This document shows, piece by piece, positions 35,538 through 46,309 of a DNA stretch of 64,000 nucleotides (position 1 is the stretch's first letter; every line of letters starts with the position of its first letter). The DNA comes from Streptomyces sp. 135. Its GTDB lineage: Bacteria; Actinomycetota; Actinomycetes; Streptomycetales; Streptomycetaceae. The notes under the pieces were generated by a model. The model was not told where the DNA came from and made no database searches. It saw only the letters and a program-made list of their open reading frames with translations. The position numbers and the translations under genes were made by a program. The stretch covers positions 6,758,001 through 6,822,000 of the forward strand of contig NZ_CP075691.1 in NCBI RefSeq assembly GCF_020026305.1. The letters run 5' to 3'.

Positions 35538-37564
35538 CTATCCGAGGACGTCACCCCTGCCTCGCCGGTTCCTGCCGTCACGGTTCAGTCGCCGCAACAG
35601 CGCCTCGGCGTCGGCGTGTTCAGGATCCCACGTGAGGCACTTCCCCAGGGCCTCAATGGCCTCATCCCGCTCACCGCGCCGGTCCAGCTCCACGGCGTGC
35701 CGGTAGGTGCGCTCGGCGAGCAGGCCGCGCACCCGCACATTCGTCGGATCGTGGTTGTACGCGCAGTTGAGCCACCGCTCGGCGTCGGCGAAGTGCTCGG
35801 GGGACATGTCGGCCATCGCGGCCGCGCAGTGCACGTCGATCATCGCGTCCAGCATGTCGGCGCCGGCCGGTCTGGTCGCCGCGTCCTGCCAGGCGATGTG
35901 CGCGGCCTGCACCGCGTGGTCGTACCGGCCGAGGGACAACAGCGCCTGCGCGCGCGCCAGTTGGCGCCGCGAGGTGTAGTCGAGGACCGGGGCGGGCGCG
36001 GGCTCCGGGGCGGCCGACCCCGGCGGCTCCGTGGGGGCGGGCGGGGCGCGGGCTTACCCTGCCGGTCCGGGCGGTCCAGGACGTCGAGCAGTTCCCGCGC
36101 CTCGGTGATGATCTCGCGGAGCAGCGCGGCGGCCTCCTCCCGGCGCCCCGGCGGACGAGCAGCCGCGCCTGCTCCACGTCGCGGCCGCCACCGGGGTCTC
36201 CTGCTCGGCGCGCGCTTCGGGCGGCGCCACGGCCTCGCGGGGTCACGCGCCGCACGCCCGGCCCGGCCACTCCCGTCACCACGCGCGGCGGCGCCCGCAT
36301 CCGGCGCGGGGCCCGCATCTCGTACGGCACCCCCATCCCGCACGTCACCGGGCTCCCGTACCCCTTCGGCGCCCACCAGCGTCGCGGTGAGCGGTGGCGC
36401 GTCCGAGAGGGTGTCCTGGGAGGGGGCGGCCGGTTCCAGCGGGCCCTCCTCCAGGGCCGAGGGGCCCGAGGACGCCGCGCCGCCCGCGAGCCGCACCGCG
36501 TGCTTCAGCGCGCCGAGCGCCAGCAGCTCGGGCGGCGCGACGACGCTCCGCCCGCCAAGCCCCTCGACCCGCGAACGCACCTGCTCCATACGCGTGTTGC
36601 CGCCCACCAGCAGCACCGTGTCGATGTCCTGCGGCCGCATCCCGGCCTGGTCGAGCAGGGCCCGTGCCCGGTCGAGCGTGCGCCGCACATGCCGGTCCAG
36701 GTACGCGTCCAGGTCGGGCCGCGCGATCCGCACCCACAGCGGCGGCCCCGCGCCGAACTCCAGGTCGAGGACCGCCGCCCCCGGGCCGCCCGGCGACCCG
36801 AGCGCCTCCCGCGCCTCCTGCCCGCGCGCGCGAAGCCCCTGCCACATGGCCGCGTCGAGCCCCTTGACCGAGCCCGGACCGCGCTGCCTGCGCAGCAGCC
36901 GGACCGCCGACGACAGCAGCTCCGCGTCGAACGCGCGGCCTCCCGACGTCGCCCCTCCCTCGTACCCCAGCGAGCGGAAGTGGCCGCGCACGCTGCGGAT
37001 CAGGCCGAGCTCGAACCCCTCGTAGCCCATGCCGTAGACCAGGCACGTACCGCTGTCCCGCTCCGTCATGTGGCCGATCACTGCGGCCATGGAGTCGCTG
37101 ACGAGGCGCGCCGGATCGAGCCCCGCCGCACGCGCCGCGTCCCGCAGCGCCGCCCGCTGCGCCGAGCCGAACCGCGCGGGCACGCTGATCACGGTCTGCG
37201 CCACCCGCCCCGGCGCCGCCGCCTCCACCCGCTCCCGCAGGGACCGCAGCAGACGCACCACGATCTCGTCCGCCTCGACCGCCGTGCCGCCCGCCCGCAC
37301 CGGGCGCCCGCTGCCCAGCCGGCTCTTGAGGCTGGGAAAGGTCACCGGCAGCTCGCCCGTCTCGGCGGGCTCGCACAGGAGCCACGGACCGTCCTCGGCG
37401 CCGGCGTCCAGGCGTCGCCCCGGCCGGTCCGGCAGCGCGAAGAGCGCCCGCAGCCCCGTGGCGCCGAAGTCGATGCCGAGACTGACGGGCACCGATGCCG
37501 GTGCCGACGGTGCCGCCCCCGGGGCGGGGCGATCGTCGCCGTCCTCCTGCCGCTCCCGCGTCAT
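35538..37564 (-). CDS. Hsp70-like ATPase fused to TPR (frameshifted)
   Basis: About 675 residues after restoring four lost bases (near 36235-36250, 36178-36190, 36142-36156 and 36010-36060). The N-terminal ~385 residues are an Hsp70/actin-fold domain: phosphate-1 loop LGIDFGATGLRALFA (~29-43), ISVPARFGSAQRAALRDAAR, and adenosine motif LLVGGNTRMEQV. The usual phosphate-2 motif DLGGGTFD is replaced by VYGMGYEGFELG (~176-187), so ATP turnover may be altered. There is no Hsp70 substrate-binding domain; after an Ala/Pro linker come DVEQARLLVRRG, EEAAALLREIITEARELLDV and TPR-like repeats (LARAQALLSLGRYDHAVQAA). ATG 37564 overlaps the stop of the canonical Hsp70 as ATGA. Probably a regulatory partner of that Hsp70. 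Confidence 0.75.
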
Positions 37565-39705
37565 CCGCCCGCCGTCTCTTCCGCGAACCGCAGGATGCCC
37601 TCGTAGTCCGGCTTGTCGGGGAGCCTCGGCACGGCGCGCTCCGACTGGGCGACCGCCACCAGGTTCACGAGGTTGCGCGCCTGCTGGGCGGTCTGCACGC
37701 GATTGCCCTGCCGGTGGGCCTGCTTGACGTACTCGACCGCCTCGTTGATCTGCCGGACCGTCTCCGGCGGCGCGCCTTCAGAGGCCAGCTCGGCCTGGCG
37801 GAACTGGCTCGCCAGACCGCACTGGCGGTACATGTCGTCGAGCAGCAGCTCGGTGAGGCGCTTGTACTCGCCGCTGTCGCCCATCGCGACCGCCCGCTGC
37901 GCCTGCTCGATGTCGCGGCGCACCTTCATCGCCTGCACCGGCTCGATGTAGGGCCCGTACCGCTTCAGGAAGTGGTCGGCCTCCCGCTCGGCGAAGGCCA
38001 GCTGCTCGCGCAGGACCGCGCTGTCCACCAGCTCCTCCACCGGCTCGGGCGGCGGGGTGCGCGGCTTCTCCCGGTTGGGCGTGGCCTCCAGGACCATGTC
38101 GGTGCCGCGCACGCTGATCTTCACCGTGATGATGCGGTCCGCCGAGTAGTTGAAGGAGACGTCCACCTGGCGGTTGACCTCGATCTCCTGCGGCAGCTCG
38201 AACTCCACCACGCCCTGCTCGTGGTTCTCGCTCGCCACCTTGCTGTCGCCCTCGTATACCGGCACCCGGATGCGGCGGCTGTCCGTCGCGTGGAACGTGC
38301 GCTGGCGCGGCTCGGAGAGCGGGTACGGCGACCCCGCCTCGATGATCTCGACGAACACGTCGCGCTGGCTGCCCTTGATCGCCGCGATGCCCATCGCCAT
38401 GGGCGTCGACTCGTACAGGCCCGTGTCGCCCTTGGACCGTCCGTCGGCGAGGCTGCGGCCGCACGCCGCGCAGGCGCTCGCCCCGTACTCGTTGACCTTC
38501 GCGCACCCCGGGTCCGAGCACTCCACGCCGCGCAGCGTCTCGGCGAGGACACCCGCGCCGAAGGCGACGCACTCCATGGGGTTGATGTTCCTGCGGACCT
38601 TGTCCGCCCCGAAGAACGCCTCGACCGCCTCGTACACGGGCCGGGTGAGCGTGCCGCCGCCCACCAGGAGCACGTCCGAGATGTCGTCCGTCGACAGTTC
38701 GTACCGTCCGAGGGTCTCCTGTACGAGCGCCATGGTCCGGCTCACCAGCGGCGCGATCATCGCGCTGAACTGAGCGCGCGTCAGCTTCATCTCGACGTCG
38801 ATGACACCGTCCGCGCCCCGGTACGCGGCCGGGACCACGATGTACGTCTCCTCCATGTCGTTCAGCTCCCGCTTGGCGCGCTCGGCGGCCTTCTTCGCGT
38901 GGAAGAGGAACGCCTTGTCGCCGGCCGGGTCCACATGGTGCCGCTCGCGCATCCACGCGATGATGTGCTCCACGATCGCGAGGTCGAAGTCGTCCCCGCC
39001 CAGCCAGATGTCACCGGCCGAGCGCAGCACCTGGAACTGGCTGCGGCCCTCCTGGTCCTTGACCGCGTTCAGGACCGAGATGTCGAACGTGCCGCCACCG
39101 AGGTCATAGACGAGGACCCGGCTGCGCGCCCCGCCCGGCTTGTGCAGGCCGAAGGCGACCGCGGCGGCCGTCGGCTCGTCCACGATCTTCTTCACCACCA
39201 GGCCCGCCTTCTCGGCGGCCTCGCGCGTGGCGGCGCGCTGCGCGTCACGGAAGTAGGCGGGCACGGTGATCACGGCGTGCGTCACCGGCTCGCCGAGGGT
39301 GCGCGAGGCGTCTCTGACCAGCTTGTCCAGGATCACGCTGGAGATCTCGGCGGGAGTGCGGGCCCGGCCGCCGAGCATCACATGTGCCCGGGGATCCGTC
39401 TCGGGGCCCGCGACGATCTCGTAACTCATCCGGTCGCGTGCCTGCGCCACGGAGGCGTCGGCGAAGTCCCGCCCCATCAGGCGCTTCACGGAGGCGATGG
39501 TCTCCTTGGGCTGCCTGATCGCCCAGTTCAGCGCGTCCTCGCCGACCAGCGGCTGGTCCTTGCCGTCACGGTGCGCGATGCCGACGACCGACGGGGTGAG
39601 CCGCTCGCCCTTGCTGTTGGTGAGCACCGCGATGTCCGCGCGGTGCGGATCGTGGGCGGCCACCGCACTGTTGGTGGTGCCGAGGTCGATGCCGATGGCC
39701 TTCAT
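37561..39705 (-). CDS. Hsp70 (DnaK-like) chaperone with inserted zinc ribbon
   Basis: 714 residues. The nucleotide-binding domain is complete: IGIDLGTTNSAVAA (4-17), AVITVPAYFRDAQR, KIVDEPTAAAVAFGL, VYDLGGGTFDIS (199-210), DDFDLAIVEHI and LLVGGGTLTRP (346-356). Between it and the beta-sandwich substrate-binding domain sits a zinc ribbon with Cys 396, 401, 412 and 415, absent from housekeeping DnaK. The substrate domain (~430-545) and a helical lid with coiled coil (~560-700) follow; the EEVD-like end is missing. ATG 39705 overlaps the GrpE-like stop as ATGA. A specialised chaperone rather than the main DnaK, given its neighbours (CHAT-TPR, GrpE-like, second Hsp70). Confidence 0.9.
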   Translation of the reverse strand: MKAIGIDLGTTNSAVAAHDPHRADIAVLTNSKGERLTPSVVGIAHRDGKDQPLVGEDALNWAIRQPKETIASVKRLMGRDFADASVAQARDRMSYEIVAGPETDPRAHVMLGGRARTPAEISSVILDKLVRDASRTLGEPVTHAVITVPAYFRDAQRAATREAAEKAGLVVKKIVDEPTAAAVAFGLHKPGGARSRVLVYDLGGGTFDISVLNAVKDQEGRSQFQVLRSAGDIWLGGDDFDLAIVEHIIAWMRERHHVDPAGDKAFLFHAKKAAERAKRELNDMEETYIVVPAAYRGADGVIDVEMKLTRAQFSAMIAPLVSRTMALVQETLGRYELSTDDISDVLLVGGGTLTRPVYEAVEAFFGADKVRRNINPMECVAFGAGVLAETLRGVECSDPGCAKVNEYGASACAACGRSLADGRSKGDTGLYESTPMAMGIAAIKGSQRDVFVEIIEAGSPYPLSEPRQRTFHATDSRRIRVPVYEGDSKVASENHEQGVVEFELPQEIEVNRQVDVSFNYSADRIITVKISVRGTDMVLEATPNREKPRTPPPEPVEELVDSAVLREQLAFAEREADHFLKRYGPYIEPVQAMKVRRDIEQAQRAVAMGDSGEYKRLTELLLDDMYRQCGLASQFRQAELASEGAPPETVRQINEAVEYVKQAHRQGNRVQTAQQARNLVNLVAVAQSERAVPRLPDKPDYEGILRFAEETAGG

Positions 39706-40148
39706 TCCCGCTCCGTCCCTTGCTGCGTGCCATGTTTCACCGTGTCGCCGTCCACGGCGACGACCACCCGGGCGGCGCGCAGCACGTGCCCCCGGTATCG
39801 ATACCCGCGCCGAAGAATCTCAAGGACCTCGTCGTCACCGGCGCCGGGCGGCGCGGGCCGCACCTCGGCCACGTGGTGCGTCGCCGGCTCCGCCCGCTCC
39901 CCGACCCGCCCGACCCCTTCCATCCCCTCCTCGGTCAGCGCCGCCTCCAACTGCCCGGCGATCAGCGCGAGGCTCCTGCGGTACGTCTCCACGTCGCTCG
40001 CCGCGCCGTCCGCGAGGAGCCGGTCGAAGGAGTCGAGGACGTCGGCGAAACGCAGCAACATCCGTTCGGTGAGCGCCCGGTGGGCCGCGTCGCGGGCGGC
40101 CAGGGCGCGGGCGTGCTCATAGGCGAGCCGTGCCGTCGGATCAGACAT
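39702..40148 (-). CDS. GrpE-like nucleotide exchange factor
   Basis: 148 residues. An N-terminal helical region (ARALAARDAAHRALTERMLLRFADVLDSFDRLL) replaces the long GrpE coiled coil in shortened form; the C-terminal beta part DEVLEILRRGYRYRGHVLRAARVVVAV is the GrpE head signature (VxxVLRRGYxxxxRVLRPAxVxV). It is shorter than housekeeping GrpE. It would exchange ADP on the adjacent Hsp70. Overlaps the upstream gene by 8 bases and the Hsp70 start by 4, so stoichiometric translation is likely. Confidence 0.8.
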   Translation of the reverse strand: MSDPTARLAYEHARALAARDAAHRALTERMLLRFADVLDSFDRLLADGAASDVETYRRSLALIAGQLEAALTEEGMEGVGRVGERAEPATHHVAEVRPAPPGAGDDEVLEILRRGYRYRGHVLRAARVVVAVDGDTVKHGTQQGTERE

Positions 40149-40503
40149 CGAAGCGGATCAGGTCGGCCAGGAGACGCGTGGTCGCCTCCGGCAGCGGGCC
40201 GGGCGGCGCGTCGGGCGGGGACGCGCTCTCGGCGGCCAGTTGCCGGTCCAACTCCGCGGCGGCCACCGGCAGTTCCTCGGTCACATCCACGTCGTAGAGG
40301 AGCAGGTCGACGAGGAGCCTGCGGCGTACGCCGCGCAGCTCGTCCCAGGCCTGCTGGGTGACCGGCGTCATCAGGTGCCGGGCGAGGAGCTCGAAGGAGA
40401 CGTCCCGCATCTCGGCGTGCGTCGTCCAGGGGGTCACACCGGCCGGGGCGAGCGCGTCGTAGGGAAAGGGGCCCTCCCAGCTCGCGTCGGGGTCCTTGAT
40501 CAC
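40141..40503 (-). CDS. 120-residue unknown protein sharing a domain with the CHAT-TPR protein
   Basis: GTG 40503 overlaps the CHAT-TPR stop (GTGA). The first 75 residues (PFPYDALAPAGVTPWTTH, VSFELLARHLMT, LRGVRRRLLVDLLLYDV) match, position by position, a segment inside the CHAT-TPR protein (FPYLALRDAGVDPGASMD, ASYALLERGSMS, LPGRRLRLDALLY, encoded about 42380-42600). This is a small all-helical domain. The C-terminal 45 residues are Ala/Pro-rich plus a short helix. Between a TPR protein and a GrpE/Hsp70 pair, a J-protein-like co-chaperone or adaptor role is attractive, but no HPD motif is visible, so function stays unknown. Confidence 0.75.
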   Translation of the reverse strand: MIKDPDASWEGPFPYDALAPAGVTPWTTHAEMRDVSFELLARHLMTPVTQQAWDELRGVRRRLLVDLLLYDVDVTEELPVAAAELDRQLAAESASPPDAPPGPLPEATTRLLADLIRFDV

Positions 40504-43500
40504 GCGACACTGCCTCCTGCTTCGTTCGGGGTCGCCCGGGGGGTCGTGCTTCTCGTCCGTCCGGGTCTCAGCTCGGCGAGCCAGCGGTGCACCGCGTCGA
40601 GAAGGGCCCGCCTGATCCGGCTGTCGGTGGGCTCCGCGCGGGTGGCGCGGATCAGATGGTGCAGCGCCCACAGGATCTCTCCGCGGTGCAGCGCCCGCTC
40701 CGCCTTGTCGGTCAACTCCGCCGCCCAGGACGGCAGATCGTTGTCGTCCGGCGGGGTCTCCTGGCCGTCGCTGCGGATCAGATCGCCCATGCCTCCGACG
40801 CCGAGGTGCCGGGTGAGCAGCTTCTCCATCTCGTCGAGGGCCTCGCCGAGCGTCTCGCGGTAGCGGTGCGTCAGGGCCTGCCCGAGGCCGACGTCCAGGA
40901 GGCCCAGCGCCTCGTGGAGCAGCTCCAGGCGTTCGGGCACCTCGTACGTCCGCTCGTCCAGGGTGAACACGAGGGCCCGCGCGAGGTTGTCGCGGGCGTG
41001 GCTCGACTCCGGGTTGAGGGCGAGCGCGCGGCGCAGGTCGGCCTCCGCGCCGTACACGTCGGAGCGCATGCCGTGCTTGGTGCGGGTGTAGCCTCGCCAG
41101 ACGCCCCGCATGGACAGCAACGCCGAGAGTCTCGCGTGCAGTTGGCCGAGCAGTTCGCGGTCGAGGGGGTGCAGTACGGCCGTGGCCGACTCCACGAGCG
41201 TGACGGCCTCGTCCAGGCAGGGGCCGAGCTGGACGCCGTCCTCCCCGGTGAGCGCCTCCACCCGGCCGAGGACCGTGCGGATCACGGCCTTCTTCGAGCG
41301 GGCCTGCATCCCCGCGTCGCCGGAGACCCGCACCAGCTCCCGCCAGTGGTCGAGGGCCTCGTCGAGCCCGCCGCCGCCGCGGGTCAGGGCGGCCTTCGCC
41401 AGCGCGAGCCGGACGTGCACGGCCAGTTCGACGCCGTCCTGGAGCAGGCGGGCGTGGCGGCGCGGCAGCCGCACGTAGGCGGGGTTGCGCCGCAGGAAGT
41501 CCTGGCAGTGCGCGCAGCCGTCGGCGTGCCCGGCGGCAGAGGGGCCCGTGCAGTCCTCGGGCAGGGTGCTCAGGGTGCGCAGCGCGGGCAGGGCGCGCAG
41601 GGCGTGCCCGAACTTGCGCACCTCCGACAGGGCGAAGCTCCGCGCCAGCTCCGAGAAGGCCCACCGCAGCTCGCGCACCGCGTACTCACCGGGGTCCTTG
41701 CCCTGCTGCGCGGCCGCGTCGAGATCCGCGACGAGATCACCGAGGGGCGCCTGGAGGCCCAGCAGCCGCAGATAGCGCGGGCCGCAGGCCAGCGTGGCGC
41801 CCGCACCCGGCACGGACGGCAGGCCGCCCACGTCCTTCAGTACGCGGGCGCCGCCCAGCTCCGATTCCAGGAGCCCCGCCAACGCCTGGTAGGAGGCGGC
41901 CTGTTGGGGCCGGTCCTGTTCGGTGTGCCGCTGCTCGTAGGCCGACAGCTGGCCGAAGAGGTGCTGGCTCAGCTCCCACCGCAGCGACGCCATGTCCTCG
42001 GGGGTGAGGTCCCGTTCGTAGCAGGCGGCGCGTTCGGCGCGCCAGCCGTCCCAGTACTCGTCGTCGCTCAGCAGCGTCGCCCAGTACGCGAGCGCCGCCT
42101 CCCAGGCGCTCACCGCGTGCTCCCACGCCCCGGTCTGCTCCAGCTCCTGCGCCTGCCAGAACCGGGCCGCGGCCAGGCCGTGCACCACGGCCATGTCACC
42201 GGGCGCCTCCTTCAGGCGCCGCTCCCACTCGGCCGCGGCGGCCTCGCGGTCCCGCGCGAGGAGCAGCAGCAGCGGGGCGTCGCGGGGGAAGCGTTCGCAC
42301 AGGGCGTCCAGCAGGCCGGGCCCCTCGTCCGGGGAGAGCTCGGCGAGGGCGTCGCGCAGGGCTTCGGGGGAGTGCCAGCGGTAGAGCAGGGCGTCGAGCC
42401 GCAGCCGCCGGCCCGGCAGCCGCAGCCCCTCCAGGGCGACGCGCTCGTGCCAGGACATGGACCCGCGCTCCAGCAGCGCGTACGAGGCGTTCTTCACCAC
42501 GTCCATGGAGGCGCCGGGGTCGACGCCCGCGTCGCGCAGCGCCAGATACGGAAAGGCCTGGTCCCGTACGGCGAAGGGGTCGGCGACCAGGGGCGCGCCG
42601 GTGAGCCCGTCCGCCCACGGAAGCAGCCCCACGAGCCGCCGCAGCCTGCGGCACCGCACGTCGGCGCGGTCGAGTGCGCCGCGGGCCCGCTCGTACGAGG
42701 CGACGGCGGCGCTCCACTTGCCGCCGGACTCCGCCAGCCGCCCCTGAACGTAGGCCAGATGCGCGTCGGCGTCCCGGTACCCCGGGCACTGCCGGAAGGC
42801 GTCGGCGGCCCGCTGCCACTCCTGGTGCGCGTCGGCGAGGCGGCCGCGCGCGTAGGCGGCGACGGCGGACGCGTCCCGGTGCGCGCCGAGCGTGTCGGCC
42901 TCGGCGACGACGCGGGCCCAGTCCCCTTCGGCCTCGGCGAGCCGCACGCGCGCGTACCGCCCCCGGGTGCCGGCGTCGACCCCCTGGGCTTCCGCCCGCT
43001 CCAACTCCTCATACGCCGCGACAACCCGCCGCCACGCGTCACGTCCTTCGGCGGTGCCCTCGTCGATCCGGGCCCGCACGTAACGCCGCCGCGCCCCGAC
43101 GTCGGCCCACCGCTCGTCCATCGCTTCATGGAGCGCCAGTGCGTCCTGCCAGCGGCCGGCGAGTTCGTGGGTGCGGGCGAGGGCGTAGCGGTAGAGGTGG
43201 ACGGCTTCGTCCGGGCCCCCGCCGGGGCCGGTGCCGGGCGTGGTGTCCCCGCTGTGGTCCTTCTCGGGGGCTGGGTCCCTCACCGCGCCCGGGCCCACCA
43301 CGCCCGGGAAGCCACCCGACGCCGGTTCCCGCCCCGCGGCCGGCAGGCCCGGCCTGTCGGCCGGGAAAGCGCGGGCGTAGATCTCGCAGGCCATCGTCCA
43401 GTCCCCCGCCTCCTCCGCCCGGCGGCCCTCCGCCTTGCGGCGCAGGGCGGCCACGGCTCCCTCTCGGGCCGTGTCCGGGACGCCGGTGAGCAGGCTGAGG

Positions 43501-46309
43501 ACCGCCGACCAGTCGGCGCGCAGGTCGGCGGCGACGCGCGCGCGTGCGTAGAGGCGGCGGACGCCCACCTCGCCATCCGCGTAGGTGTCGGGCAGCCGGC
43601 CGAAACCGTCGATGACGCCCGTCCACTCGCCCCGCTCGTCGGCGGCCCGCCCGCGGGAGTACAGCACCCGGGCCGGTACGTCCGTCAAGTCCGAGGGCAA
43701 CCCCTCGAAGTGCGTGAGCGCCTCGTTCCAGCGGCCCTGCTCCTGGCAGAGGCGGCCCCGGGCGTACGTGCGGAGGTCGAGCGCGTCGCGGGGCAGGCGG
43801 TCCCGGGGCGCGTCGACCGGTTCCGGACCGGCCGCCCCGAACCCCTCGGCGGCCTCCCCGAACGCCTCCGCCGCCGTCGCCCAGTCACCCGCGCCCACCG
43901 CCAAGCGCCCCCGCACGTACCGCAGGAGCGCCCCCGCGGCGCGGTGGCCGGGCGGCAAGGGCGACAGATGGGCGAGCGCCGCGGGCCAGTCGGCGGACTC
44001 CGTCGCGCACAGCGCCGCCTCGTACACGCGGCGCCGCAGCTCCCCGAGCCACGGCTCCGTGTCCCAGCCACGCGCGGCCGCCGCCGACAGAGCGGTGAGC
44101 GCCTCGACGACGTGACCGGCGGCCGCCGCGCCGCGCCCGCGCGCGTAAAGGAGCCGCACCCCGCTGTCGAGGAAGCCGTCCGCCGCCGTGTAGGACTCCA
44201 CCGCCGCGTCCCACGCACCGCCCGCCTCCGCCGCCCGCCCGCCGCGTACGCGCACCACGCGCCCTGCTCGGACCCGGCCCGCGCGAACGCCTCCGCGCGG
44301 CGGCCCAGTCCCCGTCCCGCGCCGCCGCCCGGCCGCGCGCGTAGGCCGCCCGCCCGCCGCGTCCTCCAGGCCCCGCACGCCTCGTACGCGGACTCGGCCG
44401 CCCGCCAGTCCTCGGTCGACTCGGCGGCGCGCCCCTCCGCGTACGAAACCCACGCCGTGGCCGTCACGTGCCCCGGACGCAGCGCGAGGACGGTTCCGTA
44501 GGCGCGGGCGGCCGCGGCCCAGTCACCCGCCCCCCGCGCCCGCTCCGCCGCCTCGCAGGTCCGGGCCACGTGAAGCTCGTTCCGGGCGGCCGCCAGCCGC
44601 TCCGGCACGTCCCGCAACCCGGCGGGCCGCGCGGCGAGGACTTCCTCGTAGCGGCCGATCGCGGTGGCCCAGTCCGCCGACGCCTCCGCGGCCCGCGCCT
44701 GCCTGACGAGCGCGGTCAGCCGCTCCAGCCCGGCCACCTCCGCCGTGAGACAGTCCGGGACAGGGCCCGGCAACTTACCCGCCAGCACCGCGAGTTGCGC
44801 CGCCGCGCCCGCCGCGTCCCGCTCCCCGGCGAGCAGCTCGCACAGCTTCTCCATCTCGGGCCAGGCCAGCTCGAAGGCGGCCTCGGCGCGCATCCGCCGC
44901 TGCTCATCGGCGTAACTCCGGGTCGGCGTCCGCAGAATCCGCAGCACCTGCGACCAGTGCCCGAGGTCCCGCTGGAAGCGCGCCGCGCCGATCAGCACTG
45001 CCGAGCCGACGTGGCCGACGGGGCTCTGGAACGTCCGCAGCGCGTCCGCGCCCTCGCGCAGCGGGTCCGCCACCGCCCCGGGGCCGAACTCGTCGTCCCG
45101 CACCTCGCGCGCCTTGAACAGCCAGCCCTGCCGGCACTCCTCGTGCAGGAACAGCGTGGGCGTCGCCCACTCCACCGCCGTGTGGTCCGGCTGGTGGGAG
45201 ATGTGCAGCCGCGCGGCGGCCATGGACTCGTCGACGGTCCTGTTCGCCGCGATGCCCTTCAGGAGTTCGGGGCTGAAGGCCCCCGCCGACGCGTCACTGA
45301 CCAGCCCCCGCATCGCCACCACCGCGGGCACACCGCCGCCGATCAGCGCCTGCGCGAGCCCGGAGAACGGTTCGAGGTGCGAACTGTCCGCCCCGAAGCA
45401 GAGGTTGAGGGCGACGAGCCGCAGCCGCTGCGCCTTCAGGAGGATCCCGCTGAGCAGATCCGCGGGCACCCGGTCGACGCCGCCGCTCTGGGTCTCCAGG
45501 GCCACCACGCCCTTGCCGAGCTCGTGGTCGTACGTCCCGTGCGCGATCAGTACGACGGCCGTAGGGAGTTCGGGGTGCTCGGCGAGCGCCGACTCCAGGC
45601 CGGTGCGCGTGGCCCGCTCCACCACCGTGGTCTGCACGGCCACTTCGGGCAGGTCGTGGCGGAGGGCCGCCACCTCCGTCGCGGCCCGCAGCCGTGTCAG
45701 ACCGGCGGGCGAGGCGCACGCCACCAGGAGCCGGATCAGGCTCGGCTCGTCCGCGGGATCGGGCAGCCGCTGCCCCAGCGGCCCGCCCGGCAGTGAACGT
45801 GCCAGCGAGTAGCCGTGGTTGAGGGCGAGTGACTGCTGCGGGCTGCCGGGCGGCGCGCACAGCGCCTCCAGCGGCAGATCGCGCAGCTCGGGCGGCAGGT
45901 CGAAGCGGAGGCGCAGCCCGCGCGGCGGCCGCATCCGCTGGGCGCGGTCGAGCGCGGCGTCGACGCAGGCACCGACGCGGGGCCCGATCCCCTCACCTGC
46001 CCCGGCGCCGCTCCCGCTCGCTCCGCCCGCCACGGGGTCCGGAGCCTTTCCCTCGCCGTCGAACAGCAGCCGGAACACCCCGCGGCCGAGCTCCCGCAGC
46101 TGCCGCACGGTGTGCTGCTCACCCATCGGCGCCAGCGCGAGTTCCGCCGCGATCAGCCGGTCCCACTGCTCACGGAACGCCGCCGGTTCCCCGCCGACCG
46201 CGATGATCTCGGCGGCGCTCGCCGGGCCGTTGGCCGTCACGAGATAGCGGGCGGCGCCGACGCGGCGGACCCGGATGCGCAGTTCCTCGTAGGCGAGCAC
46301 GGCCGTCAC
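40500..46309 (-). CDS. Giant CHAT-protease/TPR protein (frameshifted)
   Basis: About 1,940 residues after restoring four lost bases between about 44225 and 44385. GTG 46309 overlaps the upstream stop as GTGA. Residues ~1-400 form a CHAT caspase-like peptidase with the catalytic dyad His257 in VVLIAHGTYDHE and Cys304 in VALNLCFGADSS. There follow ~600 residues of TPR units of the AxGRxAxxxGDWxxAxxxYxxx type, the FPY helical domain, and a C-terminal region with a zinc-like CAHCQDFLRRNPAYVRLPRRH block and further TPR. The C-terminal half is paralogous to the next upstream protein. CHAT-TPR proteins such as Craspase/TPR-CHAT are activated proteases; here the likely trigger is the chaperone/kinase apparatus of the same locus (inference). 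Confidence 0.8.

Noticed and set aside
35538..35939. Separate 133-residue TPR protein
   Set aside because: It continues directly from the Hsp70-like gene once lost bases are restored and has no ribosome site of its own.
40587..44501. 1,304-codon open frame on the + strand
   Set aside because: Antisense shadow of the CHAT-TPR gene; low-complexity Arg/Val/Gly composition and no motif.
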